Of a DNA stretch of 64,000 bases, positions 58,806 to 64,000 are shown piece by piece. Each line of letters begins with the position of its first letter. Positions within the stretch are counted from its first letter, which is position 1. Position numbers and translations under genes: made by a program. Below the pieces are notes generated by a model, which was not told the origin of the DNA, did not search any database, and saw only the letters and a list, made by a program, of their open reading frames with translations. The stretch is taken from contig CAJXSW010000001.1 of the NCBI GenBank assembly GCA_913060645.1, positions 1-64,000 of the forward strand, read 5' to 3'. This DNA is from an uncultured Dokdonia sp. (GTDB taxonomy: Bacteria; Bacteroidota; Bacteroidia; Flavobacteriales; Flavobacteriaceae).

Positions 58806-61800
58806 TTTGGATTACCCACATAGTTGTTAGTGGTAATTGTAATATATGCATACGGCATATTTTTAATTGGTATAAATGATTGCTCACTTCCAGATGTATT
58901 CCTTTGCGGTACTACTTTATCAGATATACTCTGGTTAGGTAGTCCGTTTACAGAAGCTGTTTCTAATCCAGAGGCTACTTCTGTAGGCAAGATATCTGAG
59001 TATAATACCTCAGAAAATGGCCTTTTACGTTGCTGGCGCACACTCTCATCTATATACCTGCTTTCTACCCATAACAACTCTTTGTCTTCATTATAGTAGC
59101 CTATAAGTAGTTGTGGTATGGTCGCTTCTTCTATACTAGTGTTAAACAGGAAACCTTTAAGTGTATTTTCTTCTTGCTGCACCTTAGAAAGATCTACTGC
59201 CTGATATAAATCTGTCGTAGCAACATTTGCGCTTACTTGTACTTCAAAATTTACAGGGATGTCTGTAAGATCAATTTCTGTAAATGTATCTGGAGCGTAC
59301 GTAGTTGGTTTTTCTTCTGTGGCAGAAGCCCATGCAATACCTTCAAAATTGATGCGGTAAAGCGTAGTCTCCTTAGGTAGTAATTTATGTTTGACTACAT
59401 CCTTTGCATTAAATCTAGCCAGCTCTTCATTATCTTCATTATAGATAGCTCCCGTTACAGATATATCTGCAGGAATATTATCTACGTTCTGAATTTCTCC
59501 CACAATAGCATAGGTCGTATCTAGTTGCACCAGTCTTGCAGAGAGTACCTCTACTACAGGTTGCTTGAGTACATCCTCATGAAAAGTTTGCTCAGATGTC
59601 ACAGCACGTTTTCCGTGGTTATAATACCTCGTTCCGCTCTGTATAAGAAGCTGCTCTGGCGGTATATCTGGATCTACAGTTTTAGGAACGATATACCATT
59701 TGCTTCTCTTTTTGAGCAGTTGTAACTCGTCGTGAGTTTCAATTTCTTTAAGTGGTGTAATCCACGTAGCATCTACAATTCCTAAAGCTGTAGTATCTGT
59801 TTTTGGGATAATGTCTATGTATAGACTATCCAACTTCGCATAAGAACTTAATAAACCATCTGAGACAGAAATCTCGAGCATAAATTGAGATAGTTTCTTG
59901 TCACTATCCGGATCTAGATAAGAATGGGCACGCTCAAATTCTTTAAAATCTACCGCATCATAATAAGCAGTAACCACATTGTTAGCCGATAGTTGTGTGG
60001 TGTTTTTTACATAAAATAAATATCCGCCAAAGGCAATTACAATCAGTAAAATAATAGTCCACACCACAGATGCTCGATATAATAGGGAAGGAGCGCGCTT
60101 GTAGATAGGAGCAAAGGCAAAGTATAATGGCAGCTCTTTCTTTCTTTTAAAGGAGCGCGTCCAGAGCGAACCTAAATGAAGTAGAAATGCAATAATAACT
60201 GTGGTAAATGGTATAATCCCCCACATGAGCTTTAAAACAAGTGGTGCATCTTCTCGAGGTAATACACTTGGTAAGGGAGCGATACCTGCTTTTTCCCATA
60301 CCATGATACCATTTTCTAGTAAGCTTAATCTATGCCAACCAGCAAAATAGAGTAGAGGATCATAAAACTTGTCGTTTGAAAAAACATACTTCAAATGGTA
60401 TTTTTCTGGTACCGTAAGAAACTGCTGGAGTGACCCTATACCTTCTATACCTCTATATTTTGAATTTTCGAGACGCTCCACCGCCCTTGTAGTAAGTTCT
60501 GGTAATCGTCTTGCAGAGTGATAATCACCATCTACTGTAGTTGCCTTAGTTTGTGCAGAGAGCCATGCCATTTGGTCTCCAAAACCAAGTGGTAAGTATC
60601 TCCATTTGTAATGCTCATCTTCATTTAAGAAGTTTACAATAGGCGTCATTTTTATAGCATCTGGCTGGCTCGGTCTAAACTTCCCTAGGGTAATGGTGAA
60701 TATGGCGATAAAGATGAAGAGGAATGATAAGAATGCCCCAGACGCTCTATGTACTAGTGTTCCCCATTTTTCTTGTAAGTAGTCTTTATAATCACCTTCT
60801 ACAAAGCGATAACAGAACTCTCCAAAAACGGGTAACGCCATGATAGACGCCCATAAGGTAAAACGATCTAAGGTTAATATATTAAAGGCGTTTTCTCCCA
60901 GCATTGCTAGAGGTACCGGAGTTGTTCCGCCGGTTCCTAAAATCAATAACAAGGTAAATGATATACCAAAAAAGAGTAGTCTCTTACTGTAATACCTATA
61001 GAAAAAGTAAGGAAGTAAGAACATTAAAAGTCCCCAAGGAATCACAAAAAATACTAAACCAGAGGAGAGCACTTCAAGAAAATTATCCCTAGATCCATGC
61101 GGAATAGGTACCTGTGTGATGGGATTATTTTTTGTGTTTACCCAATATGGAAAAATGCAACCTACGATAAGCACGAGCGAGCAAGCTCCAAATATAACGA
61201 TGCGTCTTAAGTGGGTCCATACCGCTTTCGCGAAAGCGATAACAGTAACCTCCTTTGTGCTATTCACCTTTTCTCTCGCAGCATCCATTACCACCATACC
61301 TAACAGTGGGAATATAAAGAAGATCATCCCAAATATAGGAGTGACATGATGTGAAGTAACAGTAACCGAAAGTAATGCAAGGGCTTTAAATAGGTGTCGT
61401 TTGCGTGCTGTCTTTACCCATAGATATATTTCGGGGAGGCAGTGCATTAATACCGAGATACCTATAATACTAGGTAGTTGCCCAAAAATGTGAAGCGTTT
61501 CTACAAATGACGAACTAAAAACGGCCATTAAAGCAGCATATCCTGCAACCTTCTTATTAGGTATTAAGACTTGGGTAAAGCGATAGACACCAGTAATAAA
61601 TAGTACAACTCCCGTGAGAGCAACCGTAAACATCCCAAATTTAAGTCCGCCTATATAAGAAAGAGCACCTATGGTTTGATGTACAAGTGGCGGATAGCCC
61701 ATGACAGTAAAGCCAGTGTACCAACTATAACTCCACGGCTCAAACCAGCTCGTTGCATAATGATTTGCAAAAAACAAATGAATAAGAGCGTCATATGTGC

Positions 61801-61888
61801 GCTCTACAGTGAAGAACATAGCTGTTCCGTGGAAAATCATTCCAAGGAGAACCGCGCTTACTAAGTATTTGTTTGTTTTTGACTGCAT
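58802..61888 (-). CDS. large GT-C-like membrane protein
   Basis: A 1028-residue protein. The first 610 residues have about twelve membrane helices with a GT-C/PTPS-related layout (Asp in YDALIHLFF, then WYTGFTVMGYPPLVHQ). The last 400 residues are a large extracytoplasmic region with an NTF2-like domain (about 640-730) and beta-rich domains. Lipid-linked sugar transfer is the likely function; the C-terminal part could hold the product. It forms a leftward operon with the Ig-like and GH5-like genes, suggesting one polymer-assembly module. Confidence 0.8.
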   Translation of the reverse strand: MQSKTNKYLVSAVLLGMIFHGTAMFFTVERTYDALIHLFFANHYATSWFEPWSYSWYTGFTVMGYPPLVHQTIGALSYIGGLKFGMFTVALTGVVLFITGVYRFTQVLIPNKKVAGYAALMAVFSSSFVETLHIFGQLPSIIGISVLMHCLPEIYLWVKTARKRHLFKALALLSVTVTSHHVTPIFGMIFFIFPLLGMVVMDAAREKVNSTKEVTVIAFAKAVWTHLRRIVIFGACSLVLIVGCIFPYWVNTKNNPITQVPIPHGSRDNFLEVLSSGLVFFVIPWGLLMFLLPYFFYRYYSKRLLFFGISFTLLLILGTGGTTPVPLAMLGENAFNILTLDRFTLWASIMALPVFGEFCYRFVEGDYKDYLQEKWGTLVHRASGAFLSFLFIFIAIFTITLGKFRPSQPDAIKMTPIVNFLNEDEHYKWRYLPLGFGDQMAWLSAQTKATTVDGDYHSARRLPELTTRAVERLENSKYRGIEGIGSLQQFLTVPEKYHLKYVFSNDKFYDPLLYFAGWHRLSLLENGIMVWEKAGIAPLPSVLPREDAPLVLKLMWGIIPFTTVIIAFLLHLGSLWTRSFKRKKELPLYFAFAPIYKRAPSLLYRASVVWTIILLIVIAFGGYLFYVKNTTQLSANNVVTAYYDAVDFKEFERAHSYLDPDSDKKLSQFMLEISVSDGLLSSYAKLDSLYIDIIPKTDTTALGIVDATWITPLKEIETHDELQLLKKRSKWYIVPKTVDPDIPPEQLLIQSGTRYYNHGKRAVTSEQTFHEDVLKQPVVEVLSARLVQLDTTYAIVGEIQNVDNIPADISVTGAIYNEDNEELARFNAKDVVKHKLLPKETTLYRINFEGIAWASATEEKPTTYAPDTFTEIDLTDIPVNFEVQVSANVATTDLYQAVDLSKVQQEENTLKGFLFNTSIEEATIPQLLIGYYNEDKELLWVESRYIDESVRQQRKRPFSEVLYSDILPTEVASGLETASVNGLPNQSISDKVVPQRNTSGSEQSFIPIKNMPYAYITITTNNYVGNPK
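61223..61238. repeat. 16-bp palindrome, copy 21 (coding)
   Basis: Perfect copy in the GT-C-like gene, read AFAKA on the minus strand. Confidence 0.95.
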
Positions 61889-61976
61889 TGTTTGGGAGTG
61901 AAAAGATACCCATTTTAATATTCTGAATCAAAGATAGTTCTTTCGATAAATGGTTTAACCTTCGACGAGTGGTAAC

Positions 61977-62041
61977 CGTCTATAGTAAGCCGCTAGCCAT
62001 CGAAAACACTGGCTGTCAACGAGAAAAGCGGGGTATGTTTG
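61977..62041 (+). promoter_or_regulatory. LytTR-type element plus -10, for the GT2 gene
   Basis: CGTCTATAGTAA at 61977-61988, with AGCCATCG 21 bases after the first half-site. The -10 box TATGTTTG at 62034-62041 is exactly 57 bases from the element start. On the minus strand a similar ACCACTCGTCGAA (61972 to 61960) faces the GT-C-like gene, so the region may be divergent. Confidence 0.72.
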
Positions 62042-62078
62042 TACTGTAAAACAATAACAACACACAAAAACACACATT

Positions 62079-62888
62079 ATGAAAACTGGAATAATCATCC
62101 CTTGCTACAACGAAGAAAAGAGACTTAACACAAACGCATTTGTGTCATTCATTAAAGAAAACAGCGATTATCATTTATGTTTTGTAAATGACGGAAGTAA
62201 AGATAAAACGCTAGAGGTTCTTTATAGTATGAAAGAACAAGCGCCTAATGCAATAAGCATTGTAGATGTAAAAAAGAACTCTGGTAAAGCAACAGCTGTA
62301 AGAGCAGGAGCTAGATTCTTATATAGCAAGTCTACTATCTCTACGATAGGATTTATGGATGCAGACCTCTCAACAGACTTCAGAGATTTTAAGGACCTCG
62401 TTAAAACTCTGAAGACTGAGGGAAAGCTCGTAGTATTCGGTTCTAGAAACGCTTTAGGAAGCGGTACGATAGAACGCAACTTTATGAGAAACATGTTTTC
62501 AAAATTTGTGAAGCAGTTTATCTTACTAATCTTAGGATTACCTATAAGAGACACGCAGTGTGGAGCAAAAGTATTTACAAGAAGCATCGTGCCTGTAGTA
62601 TATGACAATGCTTTTACTAGCAGATGGTTATTTGATGTTGAGATCTTCTTACGTCTTAAGAGCTACCTAGGAAAAGAAAACACAATGAAGAACATTTTTG
62701 AGCAGCCACTTATGAGATGGGTACACTTAGATGATTCTAAGTTAGGAATGAAAGACGCTTTACAAATCCCAATGAATCTTACACAAATCTGGATGAACTA
62801 TGCTTTTCAAAGCAATACAGCAGCCAGCGCAATCCCTACAGAATTTGCATTAGACACTATGTCTCAAGAATTTTCTATAGCAGCATAA
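62079..62888 (+). CDS. GT2-family glycosyltransferase (dolichyl-P-sugar synthase-like)
   Basis: A 269-residue GT-A transferase with the nucleotide-sugar motif FVNDGSKDKT, the DAD (MDADLSTDF) metal site, and a downstream DTQCGAKVF segment matching the GT2 polyprenyl-phosphate glycosyltransferase group. It probably makes a lipid-linked sugar used by the neighbouring GT-C-like protein. A LytTR-type promoter lies 40 bases upstream. Donor sugar unknown. Confidence 0.9.
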   Translation: MKTGIIIPCYNEEKRLNTNAFVSFIKENSDYHLCFVNDGSKDKTLEVLYSMKEQAPNAISIVDVKKNSGKATAVRAGARFLYSKSTISTIGFMDADLSTDFRDFKDLVKTLKTEGKLVVFGSRNALGSGTIERNFMRNMFSKFVKQFILLILGLPIRDTQCGAKVFTRSIVPVVYDNAFTSRWLFDVEIFLRLKSYLGKENTMKNIFEQPLMRWVHLDDSKLGMKDALQIPMNLTQIWMNYAFQSNTAASAIPTEFALDTMSQEFSIAA

Positions 62889-62945
62889 TAATTACTGTTT
62901 CCTAGTCCCCATAAAACATCATTTATCCACATCAATTCTACTATT

Positions 62946-63914
62946 ATGAACATCTATCCAATAAAATTTGAGCCTATTCTTCAAGAAAAAATCTGGGGAG
63001 GATCTAAACTACAATCGGTACTTAACAAGAAATGTACTAGCGATACGACTGGTGAGAGCTGGGAAATATCTGGAGTAGAAGGAAATATATCACAGGTAGC
63101 AAACGGATTATACGAGGGAGAATCACTGGTTTCTCTTTTAGAAAACCACACAAGTGAATTTGTAGGAGCTGCAAATTATGAGCGTTTTGGAAATGAGTTT
63201 CCGTTGCTTATAAAGTTTTTAGATGCAAAGACTAATCTTTCTGTACAAGTACACCCAGATGATGAGATGGCACAAAGAGATCATAACTCATACGGTAAAA
63301 CCGAAATGTGGTACATAATGGACCATGAAGAAGAAGCAGAGATCATATTAGGTCTTAAAGATAAAAACGTAAATACAGAAATCTTACGTGATGTGACAGG
63401 AGATAATGTATACGACGTATTTAATAAAGAAAAAGTAACAAGAGGTGATGCATATTTTATTCCTGCAGGAAAGATACACGCCATAGGAGCAGGTGTACTC
63501 GCAGCAGAGATACAGCAAACCTCAGATATCACCTATAGAGTATATGACTGGGATCGCACAGATAAGAAAGGTCAAAAAAGAGATTTACACCTTGACCAGT
63601 CTGTTGCTGCGACAAGAGAATTTTATGAAGAGTGTAAGAAAGAGTGTAAAACGGAAGGAAATACTTCATCAAATGTGGTAGCCTGTGATTACTTTACTAC
63701 AAATGTGTTACGAGTAAATAAAACTTTTGAGAAATCTTATGCAAACCTTGACTCTTTTGTAATCCTTATGTGTGTTGAGGGTTGTGCCTCAGTAACCGTA
63801 AATAATAAGACAGAGATTGTATTTAAAGGTGAGACCATCTTACTTCCAGCAAATACAAAAGAAGCTTTTTTCTTTGCAAAGGATGCTCAATTTCTAGAAG
63901 TATATATTGATTAA
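62946..63914 (+). CDS. manA: mannose-6-phosphate isomerase, class I
   Basis: A 322-residue zinc enzyme interconverting mannose-6-P and fructose-6-P and feeding GDP-mannose for polysaccharide synthesis. The signature LSVQVHPDD, the GKTEMWYIM segment and the GDAYFIPAGKIHAIGAG zinc-ligand region are all intact. It has the short form usual in Bacteroidota (about 320 residues). It follows the GT2 gene by 57 bases and is probably co-transcribed, linking sugar supply to the polymer cluster. Function could also include related sugars. Confidence 0.92.
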   Translation: MNIYPIKFEPILQEKIWGGSKLQSVLNKKCTSDTTGESWEISGVEGNISQVANGLYEGESLVSLLENHTSEFVGAANYERFGNEFPLLIKFLDAKTNLSVQVHPDDEMAQRDHNSYGKTEMWYIMDHEEEAEIILGLKDKNVNTEILRDVTGDNVYDVFNKEKVTRGDAYFIPAGKIHAIGAGVLAAEIQQTSDITYRVYDWDRTDKKGQKRDLHLDQSVAATREFYEECKKECKTEGNTSSNVVACDYFTTNVLRVNKTFEKSYANLDSFVILMCVEGCASVTVNNKTEIVFKGETILLPANTKEAFFFAKDAQFLEVYID

Positions 63915-64000
63915 TAAATTAAATCTGTACACAAATCCCTTAGTAAATCTAGGATGTACGTTGTTGTTATTGTTACTTCTATTAGATGAAGCAATACTAA
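63915..64000. other. window end, non-coding
   Basis: Eighty-six bases after manA with no coding frame, terminator or repeat that I can identify. Confidence 0.5.

Overview
The window is about 64 kb from a Bacteroidota genome, almost certainly a marine Flavobacteriaceae member. Supporting signs are the TAnnTTTG-type -10 boxes with weak or absent Shine-Dalgarno sequences, a CcoN-CcoO fusion cbb3 oxidase, a secreted protein with a Por-type (T9SS) C-terminal domain, a YetF/DUF2383/Usp stress complement and AT-rich DNA. A Dokdonia-like organism would fit, but that is a guess. The first 50 bases are not genomic: they are an Illumina Nextera i5 adapter with index, so this is the raw end of an assembled contig and the first gene is truncated by it. 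No rRNA, tRNA, CRISPR array or complete IS element was seen.

Region 1 (3.7-37.7 kb) is a low-oxygen and stress island. It holds eight tandem-domain universal stress proteins, a hibernation-factor-like protein, CBS and MscS proteins, a CbpA/CbpM chaperone operon, a sigma-like protein, copper ATPase CcoI, the whole cbb3 oxidase operon (ccoS-ccoNO-ccoQ-ccoP-cupin-ccoG-small Cys protein-ccoH-SafE-small membrane protein) and hemN. These genes are tied together by a cis signal I could read directly. Fourteen copies of a CRP/FNR-like palindrome, TGAY-N4-RTCA, occur, and in fifteen of the sixteen promoter directions they serve, a TAnnTTTG-type -10 box begins exactly 35 bases after the first base of the palindrome. 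This is class II activator geometry. In the middle of the island (14.7-17.2 kb) sits the likely controller: a soluble two-PAS histidine kinase, whose first PAS domain carries His and Arg at the spacing of the FixL haem pocket, followed by a receiver-CRP/FNR fusion. This looks like FixL-FixJ-FixK compressed into two proteins.

Region 2 (37.9-44.1 kb) is a seven-gene phosphorelay operon: CheY-like receiver, H-NOX haem/NO sensor, three-PAS histidine kinase, FIST-domain sensor, second histidine kinase, HPt protein and LytTR response regulator. A conserved 12-base element CGTCTAYASTAA, resembling AlgR/LytTR sites, lies upstream of this operon, of the secreted protein at 44.2 kb and of three transcription units at 52.8, 54.5 and 62.1 kb. 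In those last three it sits exactly 57 bases from the -10 box.

Region 3 (44.2-64 kb) is mostly envelope and polysaccharide functions: a secreted T9SS protein, a TPR/beta-barrel outer-membrane protein, a flippase, GT4 and GT2 glycosyltransferases, a GH5-like periplasmic protein, a large GT-C-like membrane protein and mannose-6-phosphate isomerase. It is interrupted by an AT-rich DUF4365 gene that looks transferred and by a DUF559 endonuclease gene embedded in a family of inverted, CTTCGAAGAG-centred repeats.

Across the whole window a 16-bp palindrome, CGCTTTCGCGAAAGCG, and close variants occur 21 times, about every 3 kb, in both intergenic and coding DNA. When coding it usually reads as Ala-Phe-Ala-Lys-Ala.
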